The notes under the pieces are model-generated. The model had not been told where the DNA came from, ran no database searches, and worked only from the letters and a program-made list of their open reading frames with translations. Both the position numbers and the translations under genes were made by a program. Of a DNA stretch of 64,000 nucleotides, positions 55,401-59,165 are shown in pieces (positions within the stretch are counted from its first letter, which is position 1; the number at the start of each line of letters is the position of its first letter). Source of the DNA: Heterocephalus glaber (taxonomy: Eukaryota > Chordata > Mammalia > Rodentia > Bathyergidae); contig NW_004624801.1 in the NCBI RefSeq assembly GCF_000247695.1, positions 3,411,206-3,475,205 of the forward strand, read 5' to 3'.

Positions 55401-57708
55401 CATCTGCCAACACTGCCTGGATCACTGAATCTTACAGGGCACCATGTTCTCACCAGGAGGCTGAGGCCGACTGGGCACTGAGGGGCCTTTGGCAGTTCTG
55501 GGTGCAAGTGAAAGGCTCGGGAGGGAGCTAGAGGCTGCACGAATCCAAGCTGGGTGCAGAGAGAAACCAAAAGTTTCCACGCCCCCTTCCATCTGCACCC
55601 TACCGCAGTCCTTCCACACCACTGTGGCTGCAGGACACAGGAACAGGTTTGGGCAGGGGGGAGGCTGCTGTCTCCCAACCAGGACCTTGGGGCTCTTGGG
55701 GGTCAGGGTGAACAGAAAGAGCACAAAGTCTGGAGCTGGACTCTGAGTTGGAATCCAACTCCACCACTTCTAGGCTGTGTGTCTTTAGACAGGGACCGCT
55801 CTGTGCCCCAGTAAAATGGAGAATGATATCCTCTGCCTCCAGGTTGCTGAGAGAATCTATGGAGTTGATGTCTATAAAGCACTTGGCTCCAGGCTGGGGA
55901 GCAGGACACAGGTATCAGTGTTAGCTATTCCAGGGGTGACAGAAACTCAGGGACCTGAGCCAGCCTAATGGACAGGTCGAGGGGTTCGGTCCAGGTCCAA
56001 GCCTTACTGATCTGGACACCACCACATGGTTATCTCATCCAAATCCCCAGGATACAGGAGGGGAAGCTGAGTCACAGAGACTGACAGAAGCAGAGCTGAC
56101 AGCCCAGGTTGCTTTTGCTGCAATCTCAGGCAACAGGCTGGAATCCAGCTGGACTTTCTGGGTGGCCTCAGTGGGGACTCCTCCTTGGATCACAGATGCC
56201 ATGGCCTGGTGGGAGCATGGGAGGGGAGCAGTGGAGCAGACGGGACGAGGGCGGAGTCCTCCACCGGGGCATGCTGCGCTCAGACCCGTGGGTGGGGGGA
56301 GGCAGCTGCAAGCCCACGGAGCCTCCTTCAGAGACCTGGGGTCACTGGATTCTGCCCGCTCTGGGGAGGCCCAAGGGAAGCGGGAGCTCTGTGTCCTCAC
56401 AGGAAGGGGCGGCTTCTGGACGGGGTCCCCTGGGGGACCACAGAGAGCACCTCCCTGACCAGAGGGCGCCCACCTGGAGGCACTCCCGAGGAGATGGTGG
56501 AGGCTGACACCTGGCCCTGGCCTTTGGCGGTCATGGCGGCCACCTCGATGGTGTAGGTGGTGAGCGCTGTGAGCCCGGTGACGCGGTACTCCAGGGTCAC
56601 GTTGGGCAGGTAGTGGGTCACTCGGGTGTTGGTTCGGTTGTACTCTTCCCAGGAGATCCGGTACCCTGGAGAGAGCCCAGCGGCGTGAGCCTGGCCAGGA
56701 CCGCCAGCGGCCTTGACCCCGGTTCCGCTCGGAACTTCTTTCCCAGCTCAACAGTTCAGTCCACATGGGGTGCGAGGGGGGCCCAGGGAGGGGGAGCTGC
56801 AGGCACCAGGCCCGGTTCTCAGGTGAAGCACACTGGGAGGCCCCCATGGGGGGATCGTAAGGAGAAGGGCAGGCTGAGCCAGCCCCTTGAGGTCTCAAAG
56901 ACATTGAGTCCTGAAGACCCAGGTCCAGAGGTACTGGGAGGTGTTACAATCCAAGGTACCAAGAGCCTCCTGAGTGGTTGCTAAGAAAGACTGAGCTGGG
57001 CCAGGCCTGGTAGTGCATGCTTGTCATCCCAGCACCATGGGAGGCTGAAGCAGGAGGATCCAAGTTAGCCTGGGCAACTTAGAGACTTGGTAAGACCCTA
57101 TTTCAAAATAAAAGAAATTTGAAAAGGGCTGGGGATGTAGCAAAGGCTCTGGGTTCAATCCTCAGTACAAAAAAAGAAAGTGCTTGGCTGGCTGGGTGGG
57201 CCTGGAGGAAAGCCAGCAGCAGGGAAGGGAGGGAGATGGCCCAGCTGACCCTCCCCACCCCACCCCCTTCAGGAGCACCGCGCTGCCTACCTGTGAGGAT
57301 GCCATTCTTCTCTCCCGGCTCCTGCCAGCTGACCTTCAGTGAAGTGTCCAGGATGTCACTGAAGCTCAGGTGTCCCACAGGCCCCGGCACTGTTCCCCAA
57401 AGGACCACACATCCGGAGTCAATTAGAGCCAGAGCGAGACCACTCCCTGCAAGAGAGCTCGGGGTGCCCCGGTGGGAAGGTGGGGCCGAGGCAGTGGGCT
57501 GGTGGGACCTACCATCCTCGTGGGTGCGCACCAGCTGGGGGCTGCTGCGGGGCCCATCCCCAGGTGTGGTGAAGCAGAGCACGGAGGTGAAGTACTCGGT
57601 GAACTTCTTCAGGCCAGACACAAAGCCCACATGGATGCTGTCTTGGAAGTTGGGCCTGGCGGTCACCATGGTAACCTCCTCTTCCTGCTCAGGCTCCCAG
57701 GCGATCAG
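5630..57708 (-). CDS. SDK2: SDK2 (Sidekick-2), C-terminal 1344 residues, 27 exons
   Basis: Sidekick-2 is a single-pass cell-surface adhesion protein of synapses; homophilic binding through its Ig domains helps match pre- and postsynaptic partners, notably in retinal laminae (known for the family). Joining the 27 exons listed separately gives an open frame of 4035 bases. In this partial protein, residues 1-65 are half an FN3 domain, 66-1091 are ten FN3 domains, 1102-1125 form a transmembrane helix and 1126-1344 a cytoplasmic tail ending GFSSFV, a class of PDZ ligand that binds MAGI-type scaffolds in Sidekicks. About a dozen N-glycosylation sequons lie in the FN3 part. The tail residues [17 protein letters not shown] and the FN3 sequences fit SDK2 better than its paralogue SDK1 (judged from memory). 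Exons for the signal peptide, six Ig domains and first FN3 domains are outside the window. The coordinates span exons and introns; the true coding parts are the exon entries. Confidence 0.95.
6221..6612. mobile_element. Tigger/pogo-type DNA transposon remnant (MITE)
   Basis: Begins cagtagtccctccttatcc and ends ggataagggagtgactg, inverted ends of about 17-19 bases, each next to a TA (6219-6220 and 6613-6614), the target duplication of Tc1/mariner-pogo elements. About 300 bases once the inner ID is removed, so non-autonomous. Confidence 0.75.
6293..6378 (-). mobile_element. ID SINE nested in Tigger-type element
   Basis: ggtaccagggatcgaactca to ctgagctaaattcccggccc, flanked by ctctatacactaac and ctctatatactatc. 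Confidence 0.9.
6655..7010 (-). mobile_element. Old L1 3'-end remnant
   Basis: Plus strand reads like the reverse complement of an old L1 3' region: gaagtttacataatataaat, cattttaaagcacacaactc, ttttcatcaccccagacaga, ttacctattttggatatttt. Confidence 0.6.
10255..10350 (+). repeat. MIR fragment
   Basis: gtgaccaagggcacgatg then gacctctctgtgcctcagtt, the MIR core. Confidence 0.65.
10960..11081 (+). repeat. L2-type end with (TGAA)n repeat
   Basis: acagtacctggtgcaga followed by runs of gaatgaatgaatgaatgagt; a typical L2/MIR tail with expanded tetranucleotide. Confidence 0.5.
12199..12311 (+). mobile_element. ID-related SINE with C-rich tail
   Basis: tgctgaggtacagtgtggcc, agagcacttgcttagcattc, then cccacccccaccccacccc and an A run. 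Confidence 0.7.
12592..12762 (-). mobile_element. B1-dID dimer SINE
   Basis: Shortened ID half (gtactggggattgaaccca, gagctacatctccaaccc) joined to a B1 half (gagacaaggtctcactaagt, cctcagcctcccagagtac). Confidence 0.85.
13310..13420 (+). repeat. MIR fragment
   Basis: acctctctgagcctcagttt cctcatctgtacacaa, MIR core. Confidence 0.7.
13566..13692 (+). mobile_element. B1 SINE
   Basis: ggcctatagttccagcattt, ggaggctgaagcaggagga, gagaccctgtctccaa. Confidence 0.8.
15190..15480 (-). repeat. MIR
   Basis: ggtggggaaactgaggctca gagagg on the plus strand is the reversed MIR core; flanks are consistent. Confidence 0.7.
15765..15835. repeat. Purine-rich (GGAA/GGCA)n tract
   Basis: Repeated ggaag and ggcag units in an intron next to window exon 26. 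Confidence 0.6.
15938..16064 (-). CDS. SDK2: SDK2 window exon 26: cytoplasmic tail, middle
   Basis: 127 bases, acceptor tctgcAG, donor GTGAGG. It encodes [20 protein letters not shown] through SEISDSQ. Acidic and proline-rich; ends in phase 0, directly continued by GSDSEYEVD in the last exon. Confidence 0.95.
16065..17453 (-). other. SDK2: SDK2 intron (1.4 kb)
   Basis: GC-rich; no repeat or second gene recognised. Confidence 0.7.
17454..17592 (-). CDS. SDK2: SDK2 window exon 25: cytoplasmic tail, membrane-proximal
   Basis: 139 bases, acceptor ccccAG, donor GTAGGA. It encodes [20 protein letters not shown] through CRKNGLYT and ends in phase 2 in an arginine codon. Ser/Thr-rich tail sequence with no known catalytic motif. 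Confidence 0.95.
17851..17991 (-). CDS. SDK2: SDK2 window exon 24: transmembrane helix
   Basis: 141 bases, acceptor tgttcAG, donor GTGAGT. It encodes [10 protein letters not shown], then a hydrophobic helix of about 24 residues (1102-1125, starting [10 protein letters not shown]), then the stop-transfer basic run [10 protein letters not shown]. This fixes the type I topology: FN3 domains outside, tail inside. Phase 1 at both ends. Confidence 0.95.
17992..19395 (-). other. SDK2: SDK2 intron before the transmembrane exon
   Basis: Contains one B1 (18207-18332); the rest is unremarkable unique sequence. Confidence 0.7.
18207..18332 (-). mobile_element. B1 SINE
   Basis: gagacagggtcttgctatgt, ccaggctggccttgaagcca, gcgctaggattacaggccta. 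Confidence 0.85.
19396..19560 (-). CDS. SDK2: SDK2 window exon 23: second half of FN3-13
   Basis: 165 bases, acceptor tttgcAG, donor GTATGG. It encodes [20 protein letters not shown] through SPSQSVP, ending the last FN3 domain at residue 1091, ten residues before the membrane helix. Phase 1 at both ends. Confidence 0.95.
20230..20355 (+). repeat. L2-type 3' end with (GAAT)n
   Basis: gagcacaggcaccttccaag then tgctgaatgaatgaatgaat. Confidence 0.5.
20480..20640 (-). repeat. MIR
   Basis: cccatttttacccatgagaa agtcaagactcagagagg is a diverged reversed MIR core. Confidence 0.6.
20815..20880 (-). mobile_element. ID SINE, 5'-truncated or rearranged
   Basis: ggtaccggggatcgaactca ggacctggggctt, but the expected ctgagctaaatcccc end is missing. 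Confidence 0.7.
22596..22721 (-). CDS. SDK2: SDK2 window exon 22: first half of FN3-13
   Basis: 126 bases, acceptor ttcgcAG, donor GTGCGC. It encodes [20 protein letters not shown] through RYVIEARPS, with the B-strand HWSSGDPG. Phase 1 at both ends. Confidence 0.95.
22722..25201 (-). other. SDK2: SDK2 intron (2.5 kb)
   Basis: Contains a purine-rich tract (22985-23095) and a partial ID (24914-24970); the remainder is GC-rich unique sequence. Confidence 0.7.
24914..24970 (+). repeat. Partial ID SINE
   Basis: ggggcttggattgagcgctt gcccagcatatgcaaggccctgggttcc resembles the 5' part of an ID/tRNA-Ala SINE. Confidence 0.5.
25202..25363 (-). CDS. SDK2: SDK2 window exon 21: second half of FN3-12
   Basis: 162 bases, acceptor ctccccAG, donor GTAGGC. 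It encodes [20 protein letters not shown] through NVTTGPGE, with the motif [20 protein letters not shown] and sequon NVT. Phase 1 at both ends. Confidence 0.95.
25364..27630 (-). other. SDK2: SDK2 intron (2.3 kb)
   Basis: A possible L2 end near 26160-26240 (gagcacctggaacagggtag gcac); otherwise nothing recognised. Confidence 0.65.
27631..27768 (-). CDS. SDK2: SDK2 window exon 20: first half of FN3-12
   Basis: 138 bases, acceptor cccacAG, donor GTGAGT. It encodes [20 protein letters not shown] through VYEPCTPVD, with the B-strand SWED and sequon NVS. Phase 1 at both ends. Confidence 0.95.
28965..29085. mobile_element. Tigger-type DNA transposon fragment
   Basis: Resembles the middle of the element at 34195-34450: gcctcgaggttacctatgat, atctaatgcaatggaaat, caatgacaagaaaaaagccc. 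Subfamily not named. Confidence 0.5.
29206..29236. repeat. (GA)n microsatellite
   Basis: About 15 GA units. Confidence 0.9.
29520..29990 (+). repeat. L2 LINE remnant
   Basis: ccaggccttgcacctgctgc, gctccctgccctgcctctgg aacttcc, ttcagctcagatgtcacc, and ccccagcatcaagcacagta aata follow the order of the L2 3' region. Confidence 0.55.
30305..30491 (-). CDS. SDK2: SDK2 window exon 19: second half of FN3-11
   Basis: 187 bases, acceptor cccatAG, donor GTGTGG. It encodes [20 protein letters not shown] through VRGQTQQ, with two NLT sequons. It follows the largest internal intron of the window (30492-38924). Confidence 0.95.
32042..32222 (-). mobile_element. B1-dID dimer SINE
   Basis: gggactgagaatttaatcca, acatccctagccc, then B1 half with cctcagcctcccagactgct gggattacag. 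Confidence 0.8.
32815..34025 (-). mobile_element. Old L1 3' region, with a T-rich insertion
   Basis: Plus strand is the reverse complement of old L1: catagctttactgaggcata, gttgcttctgtatcttggct attatgg, ggttttgatttgcatttccc tgatgagtgat, gtttgcaaatatttcctact. An insertion with duplicated target lies at 33373-33415. Confidence 0.8.
33357..33431 (-). mobile_element. Tail-like T-rich insertion inside L1
   Basis: About 43 T/A-rich bases between acacctgaaattttc (33357) and acacctgacattttc (33416), a 15-of-16 target duplication. On the minus strand it is an A-rich tail without a body. Confidence 0.55.
34195..34450. mobile_element. Tigger-type DNA transposon remnant
   Basis: gtccctatatcaaatggtgc, atttatgcaatcctcccaga, gtgtaaatgcagtgtaaaca, acatgttcagtacagatgca match a known medium-length MITE I cannot name; shares sequence with 28965-29085. 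Confidence 0.6.
35036..35070. repeat. (GT)n microsatellite
   Basis: About 15 GT units directly before a dimer SINE. Confidence 0.9.
35084..35252 (-). mobile_element. B1-dID dimer SINE
   Basis: gtactggggattgaacctgg, gagctacatcctcagccc, then B1 half with gcctcctgagtagctgggat. Confidence 0.85.
35930..37260 (+). repeat. L2 LINE remnant split by a retrocopy
   Basis: Left part to 36254 (tttctggaatgttcttctgg, ggctcaaatatcaccttctc) and right part from 37083 (ctcactgctttactcgcagc, aactactcaataaacacgtg) follow L2 order on both sides of the insertion 36255-37067. Confidence 0.55.
36255..37067 (+). pseudogene. Processed retrocopy of an unidentified mRNA 3' end
   Basis: About 813 bases with AATAAA at 37046-37051, an A tail 11 bases later, and the 15-base sequence aaaatttcaagcctg on both sides (36240-36254 and 37068-37082). 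The insertion point reads TT/AAAA, the L1 endonuclease preference. No open frame of note, so it is a 5'-truncated copy of a 3' UTR or of a non-coding RNA. The parent gene is not recognised. Confidence 0.8.
37260..37900. promoter_or_regulatory. CpG-rich block in intron (candidate CpG island)
   Basis: Roughly 50 CpG dinucleotides by eye in 640 bases (for example ctccgcccggcgcc, acgggcgccg, cttcggcagcggcagcgcac) while neighbouring intron sequence has few. Open frames occur on both strands, as expected from high GC. Could be an internal promoter, enhancer or recently inserted sequence; function unknown. Confidence 0.45.
37938..38147 (-). mobile_element. B1-dID dimer SINE
   Basis: gtgctggggattgttgagcc, aagctacatccccagccc, then gagacagggtctagagaggt and cctcagtctcccagagtgct. 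Confidence 0.85.
38200..38290 (+). repeat. MIR fragment
   Basis: tctggattgtggctctgcta cctgc and gggcctcagtttcctcatct. Confidence 0.6.
38357..38512 (-). mobile_element. Composite SINE: ID half plus full ID
   Basis: 38357-38420 is a dID half (gtactgggaattgaaccca); 38421-38512 is a full ID (ggtaccggggatcgaactct to ctgagctaaatccctggcc). The pair is flanked by gggtaaatacggaagtt and gggtaaatatgaaagtt (15 of 17 identical). Confidence 0.8.
38925..39040 (-). CDS. SDK2: SDK2 window exon 18: first half of FN3-11
   Basis: 116 bases, acceptor ccctcAG, donor GTACGG. It encodes [20 protein letters not shown] through [11 protein letters not shown], ending in phase 0. Its last 38 bases, donor and adjacent intron have a decayed second copy at 39850-40024. 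Confidence 0.95.
39153..39254 (-). CDS. SDK2: SDK2 window exon 17: end of FN3-10
   Basis: 102 bases, acceptor cccacAG, donor GTGAGT. It encodes [20 protein letters not shown] through VFVGEA. The [15 protein letters not shown] stretch is the F strand and F-G turn. Phase 1 at both ends. Confidence 0.95.
39697..39762 (-). repeat. dID half-SINE
   Basis: ttctggagattgaacccagg gactcttgg after a T-rich run. Confidence 0.6.
39850..40024 (-). pseudogene. SDK2: Decayed partial duplicate of SDK2 window exon 18 with its donor
   Basis: 39986-40023 match the last 38 bases of the exon at 38925-38962 at about 32 of 38 positions and would read [12 protein letters not shown] against [12 protein letters not shown]. 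The donor is still AAG|GTATAG. Similarity continues into intron sequence (ctgcaccctttgctctg is identical in both; weaker back to about 39850). The 5' part of the exon and its acceptor are absent, so the copy cannot be a normal exon. Because intron is included, it arose at DNA level, not by retroposition. Confidence 0.8.
40701..40757 (-). CDS. SDK2: SDK2 window exon 16: 57-base exon of FN3-10
   Basis: 57 bases, acceptor ccccAG, donor GTAAGT. It encodes [19 protein letters not shown] across split codons, with sequon NLS. It is the shortest exon in the window, a multiple of three with phase 1 at both ends, so skipping it would keep the frame and remove 19 residues from FN3-10; whether that happens cannot be seen. 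Confidence 0.93.
40758..42085 (-). other. SDK2: SDK2 intron between window exons 15 and 16
   Basis: Holds a (CAGG)n patch (42000-42030) and a 19-base G run (42049-42067). No SINE seen. Confidence 0.7.
42049..42067. repeat. Poly-G run of 19
   Basis: Uninterrupted G on the plus strand, C in the SDK2 transcript, 18 bases from the exon 15 border. Confidence 0.9.
42086..42221 (-). CDS. SDK2: SDK2 window exon 15: FN3-10, C-C' region
   Basis: 136 bases, acceptor cctgtAG, donor GTGAGT. It encodes [20 protein letters not shown] through PGAKWAELT and ends in phase 1. Eighteen bases into the following intron (transcript sense) there is a run of 19 C followed by AG. Confidence 0.95.
42222..43687 (-). 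other. SDK2: SDK2 intron (1.5 kb)
   Basis: A reversed MIR near 42440-42545 (cacttggccctggtcacaca gc) and a 16-base tandem duplication at about 43160-43193 (tatggtggtcgttccc twice). Confidence 0.7.
43688..43758 (-). CDS. SDK2: SDK2 window exon 14: start of FN3-10
   Basis: 71 bases, acceptor tccacAG, donor GTAAGC. It encodes [20 protein letters not shown] and IRWQ, ending in phase 0. FN3-10 is spread over four exons (14-17) and is longer (122 residues) than the others because of extra loop sequence. Confidence 0.94.
43759..44166 (-). other. SDK2: SDK2 intron (0.4 kb)
   Basis: Short GC-rich intron; nothing else seen. Confidence 0.7.
44167..44270 (-). CDS. SDK2: SDK2 window exon 13: end of FN3-9
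   Basis: 104 bases, acceptor tccacAG, donor GTCAGT. It encodes [20 protein letters not shown] through SLTTLQ. This is the F and G strand half of FN3-9, residues to 671. Confidence 0.95.
44271..45064 (-). other. SDK2: SDK2 intron (0.8 kb)
   Basis: No repeat recognised. Confidence 0.7.
45065..45266 (-). CDS. SDK2: SDK2 window exon 12: first two thirds of FN3-9
   Basis: 202 bases, acceptor ccccAG, donor GTGAGG. It encodes [20 protein letters not shown] through HNASSFTVD and ends in phase 2 within an arginine codon. Carries SWEPGSDG (B strand) and sequon NAS. Confidence 0.95.
45267..46248 (-). other. SDK2: SDK2 intron (1.0 kb)
   Basis: Contains a 23-base tandem duplication at 45654-45699 (gggatgctcagctgcagcat with one mismatch in the second unit). 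Confidence 0.7.
46249..46443 (-). CDS. SDK2: SDK2 window exon 11: second half of FN3-8
   Basis: 195 bases, acceptor tcccAG, donor GTGACT. It encodes [20 protein letters not shown] through LVVTTEKR, with sequon NAT and the motif [20 protein letters not shown]. Phase 1 at both ends. Confidence 0.95.
46766..46809. repeat. (GT)n microsatellite
   Basis: About 22 GT units, followed by an imperfect cccacgtg duplication. Confidence 0.9.
46862..46970 (-). mobile_element. Old B1 SINE
   Basis: gagatagagtctcactgtgt tgcccaggct and ctgagtagctgggaataag. Confidence 0.7.
47419..47517 (-). CDS. SDK2: SDK2 window exon 10: first half of FN3-8
   Basis: 99 bases, acceptor cctcCAG, donor GTAAGC. It encodes [20 protein letters not shown] through ASPNGIIL. 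Same length and phases (1-1) as window exon 2, as expected for duplicated FN3 modules. Confidence 0.95.
47518..48845 (-). other. SDK2: SDK2 intron (1.3 kb)
   Basis: Contains a dimer SINE at 48388-48576; remainder unique. Confidence 0.7.
48388..48576 (-). mobile_element. B1-dID dimer SINE
   Basis: tagtggggatcgaacctggg, then gagtcagggtctcactaagt and gcgctgggattacacacct. Confidence 0.85.
48846..49035 (-). CDS. SDK2: SDK2 window exon 9: second half of FN3-7
   Basis: 190 bases, acceptor cgggcAG, donor GTGAGG. It encodes [20 protein letters not shown] through [10 protein letters not shown], with sequon NAS and the FN3 motif [20 protein letters not shown]. Ends in phase 1; residues to 471. Confidence 0.95.
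49036..50039 (-). other. SDK2: SDK2 intron (1.0 kb)
   Basis: A reversed MIR at about 49170-49310 (gctcagagagggaatgtgcc, ggtcacacagctaggagtg). No gene. Confidence 0.7.
50040..50155 (-). CDS. SDK2: SDK2 window exon 8: first half of FN3-7
   Basis: 116 bases, acceptor cccgcAG, donor GTGAGT. It encodes [20 protein letters not shown] through NGLILGYK with the B-strand VRW and sequon NVS. Ends in phase 0. Confidence 0.95.
50156..50692 (-). other. SDK2: SDK2 intron (0.5 kb)
   Basis: Open frames run through it on the minus strand by chance; no domain signature outside the exons. Confidence 0.7.
50693..50930 (-). CDS. SDK2: SDK2 window exon 7: rest of FN3-6
   Basis: 238 bases, the longest internal exon here; acceptor gccgcAG, donor GTGCCA. 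It encodes [20 protein letters not shown] through AVLGRTRES. The FN3 core residues W (DLEEWTEY), Y and the [11 protein letters not shown] turn are present. Starts in phase 0, ends in phase 1; residues 291-369. Confidence 0.95.
51240..51390 (-). mobile_element. Old B1-dID SINE
   Basis: atactggggattgaatccct directly joined to gagaaaaggtcttactgaat and ctgtgattacagacatgagc. Confidence 0.75.
51391..51592 (-). mobile_element. B1-dID dimer SINE
   Basis: gtactggggatcaaatccat, ctgagctatatccccagcac, cctcagcctccatgagtgct gggattac. Lies directly beside another dimer. Confidence 0.8.
52404..52450. repeat. (CT)n microsatellite
   Basis: About 23 CT units at the tail end of the adjoining SINE. Confidence 0.9.
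52451..52585 (-). mobile_element. B1-dID dimer SINE
   Basis: gtggtgctagggatttaatc, gacatctccagccccc, then cctgcctcagccttctaagt agctggg. Confidence 0.75.
52725..52925 (+). repeat. MIR, near full length
   Basis: acagactccctgggttgggg, gcaggttgtctaacctttct ctgcctcagtttctc, caaaatggggaccag. Confidence 0.8.
53075..53240 (+). repeat. MIR
   Basis: gtggccatgggaaagttcct aacctctctgagcctc, aggattaaatggggtaagaa, cttggcacctggcaatgctc. Confidence 0.8.
53775..53925 (-). CDS. SDK2: SDK2 window exon 6: end of FN3-5 and start of FN3-6
   Basis: 151 bases, acceptor cgcccAG, donor GTGAGG. It encodes [20 protein letters not shown], finishing FN3-5 (to residue 265), then [20 protein letters not shown] and WLRWM of FN3-6, with sequon NVT. 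It is the only exon in the window that crosses an FN3-FN3 border; every other border has an intron. Confidence 0.94.
54026..54135 (-). CDS. SDK2: SDK2 window exon 5: middle of FN3-5
   Basis: 110 bases, acceptor ttttccAG, donor GTAAAG. It encodes [20 protein letters not shown] through DLNPFTYY and ends in phase 2; the split serine codon AG|C joins the next exon. [11 protein letters not shown] is the E-F strand signature of FN3. Confidence 0.94.
54136..55143 (-). other. SDK2: SDK2 intron (1.0 kb)
   Basis: Mostly a Tigger-type element (54712-55018); the left part is unique. Confidence 0.7.
54712..55018 (+). mobile_element. Tigger-type DNA transposon remnant
   Basis: atggtctccaacttaccatg gctcgacttaacaattttttgac and, at the far end, acccatcctaagtccagagcatctg; the inner part has gcgtttaaggtaggcttggc and ttaggtgtattaaatgcatt. 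The ends are diverged inverted repeats. Confidence 0.7.
55144..55265 (-). CDS. SDK2: SDK2 window exon 4: first part of FN3-5
   Basis: 122 bases, acceptor cctgcAG, donor GTAAAG. It encodes [20 protein letters not shown] through SRWLVEAQ and ends in phase 0. FN3-5 is split over three exons, unlike most domains here. Confidence 0.94.
55266..56473 (-). other. SDK2: SDK2 intron (1.2 kb)
   Basis: Contains a MIR (55730-55920); no gene. Confidence 0.7.
55730..55920 (+). repeat. MIR
   Basis: gagctggactctgagttgga atccaactcc, ccagtaaaatggagaatgat, ataaagcacttggctccagg. Confidence 0.7.
56474..56665 (-). CDS. SDK2: SDK2 window exon 3: second half of FN3-4
   Basis: 192 bases, acceptor ctctccAG, donor GTGGGC. 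It encodes [20 protein letters not shown] through TISSGVPP, with sequons NRT and NVT. The [20 protein letters not shown] stretch is the E-F loop and F strand of FN3. Residues about 99-162 of the partial protein. A 289-codon open frame on the same strand overlaps it in another frame and is not coding. Confidence 0.95.
56666..57290 (-). other. SDK2: SDK2 intron (0.6 kb)
   Basis: Contains one dimer SINE (57000-57182). Confidence 0.7.
57000..57182 (+). mobile_element. B1-dID dimer SINE
   Basis: aggcctggtagtgcatgctt, ggaggctgaagcaggaggat, then gggctggggatgtagcaaag, ggttcaatcctcagtac and an A tail. Confidence 0.85.
57291..57389 (-). CDS. SDK2: SDK2 window exon 2: first half of FN3-4
   Basis: 99 bases between acceptor ggaacAG and donor GTAGGC. 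It continues the split valine codon and encodes [20 protein letters not shown] followed by [14 protein letters not shown]. The SW and NG motifs are the B-strand tryptophan and C-strand turn of FN3. It starts and ends in phase 1. Confidence 0.94.
57513..57708 (-). CDS. SDK2: SDK2 window exon 1: second half of FN3-3
   Basis: 196 bases, starting in phase 0 after acceptor ctcctcAG and ending before donor GTAGGT. It encodes residues 1-65 plus the first base of a valine codon, beginning [15 protein letters not shown] and ending LVRTHED. The [19 protein letters not shown] stretch has the conserved F/G-strand pattern of an FN3 domain. The first half of this domain must lie in an exon beyond 64000. 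By comparison with the 45-exon human gene this should be about exon 19 (inference). Confidence 0.93.
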
Positions 57709-58099
57709 CTGAGGAGAGGCCAGCAAGAGGTTCCAGAAGAGGCCAAGCTGTCACCCATGGCCTAGGCCAATCTGCAGTCTCCAGGAGCCTGGGTCTAGCA
57801 GTCCCCGTCCCAGGGACAGGAGAGAGTGCAGGAGCCCGCAGACACAGGACCGTGGAGCCTGCTAACACCTGCTCCGCTGTTCGGCCCCGTTCTTGAGCCT
57901 CTGACTCCAGGACACGGCAAATCCTCCAAGGGTCTGTCACACCCCAGGAGGAGGCATTTATCAGGACTGACTTCATTATTTGCCAGCCCAGTACAAAACT
58001 AAAACCAAGGGACCCCTTGTTCAAAACTTATTTGAAGATGACAGCAGCACTGAATTTAACCAAGGTTGAGGCTTTTCAAGTGCAGAGACCTGGGCCACC

Positions 58100-58230
58100 A
58101 CACAACTGCACACCCATGAGGCCAGCCCTTTATTTTACAGATGAGGAAACTGAGGCTCAGAGAGGCTGAGTGACTTGCAGTATGTCACACCGCTAGGGGA
58201 AGCTGAGGTTCTCTCTTGGATTCCAACCCT
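58100..58230 (-). repeat. MIR
   Basis: tttacagatgaggaaactga ggctcagagaggctgagtgacttgc, the reversed MIR core, close to consensus. Confidence 0.85.
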
Positions 58231-58433
58231 AGGCTCTTACACCTTTCTCCCTATGAGCTGGGGCAGCTTCCTCCTTGGAGTTTTCCAAGGGTCATTTCCC
58301 ATAGAGCCAGGAACTTTAGTCTGTGGGTAATTCTTATTCCCATATACTTGCTCCAAGTTGGGACTTCAATTTCAGACATCACTTAGAGGGGAGGGGTCAG
58401 CAAGACACCCCCCACCTGGAAACCCACTGCTTT

Positions 58434-58605
58434 CTCTCTGAGCGCTCCTCCCTCCTTCTCCCTCCCTCCTCTTTTTCTTCCCTCCCCCTTCCTCCATCCT
58501 CCCCCTCCCCTTCCAACTCCCCTCAAGCCTCCTCCTGCTGCTCCTCCTCCTCCTCCTCCTGCCTCCTGCTCTCTCACCTCCTGCTCTTGTTTTCTGGGTC
58601 CTTCT
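58434..58605. repeat. Polypyrimidine (CCT/CTT)-rich tract
   Basis: About 170 bases almost free of purines on the plus strand, ending in a (CCT)n-type run. Confidence 0.85.
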
Positions 58606-58619
58606 TCTGTCTCCAATAA

Positions 58620-59165
58620 TGACAGCTGGTTTCAGAGATTTCCTCATTTATTTGAAGTTGATTAAATAGCAATTAATGGTGAAAAGCTATACATGATGAG
58701 TTTTAATAAGCATGAGTATTTATAGATATAAAACAATACCACACCAATGTCTCCCAATTAACTCATGCCTATGACAATGCTTAATCTTCTTTTCAGGGCC
58801 GTGTGTTTATAAAGGGTGTTTTGAAATTTAATTGGTATTGTGAAAAGATAGCCTATAGCAAGTTAATTAGACACTAATTAGACCCTAAAAATACAAATCA
58901 GAAATACTAAGTGGCATTTAATAAGTATGTTAAATATCCTCTTTATTTTAGTTATCTTGTTTTATAGCAATTAAGTTACTGAACTTCTTTGGAGTAGATG
59001 ATGAAATAAGCTTAATGTTTCAATTTAATTTAATTAATGTAAATTTGAATTAATTATGCTGTTGGAATTAATTGTATGGTGTGTTCTACAGCAAGTGTAA
59101 AATTTGGGTAAATATTATTTTATTGGGCTTACAACAAATACAATTTCTATCATTTAAAAAAATAA
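58620..59165. promoter_or_regulatory. AT-rich repeat-free block, candidate conserved enhancer
   Basis: Dense in TAAT/ATTA homeodomain core motifs: gcaattaatgg, cccaattaactc, gttaattagacactaattag, gcaattaagtt, tgaattaattatgc, gaattaattg. I recognise no transposon family in it. Conserved intronic enhancers near neural genes often look like this; function is inference only. Confidence 0.4.

Noticed and set aside
56035..56904. 289-codon minus-strand open frame
   Set aside because: It overlaps window exon 3 in a different frame, crosses its splice borders, and has no protein-family signature; GC-rich sequence favours such frames.
5630..57708. Assignment to the paralogue SDK1
   Set aside because: Both paralogues end in GFSSFV, but the tail and FN3 residues read here correspond to SDK2 as far as I recall; a protein alignment would settle it.
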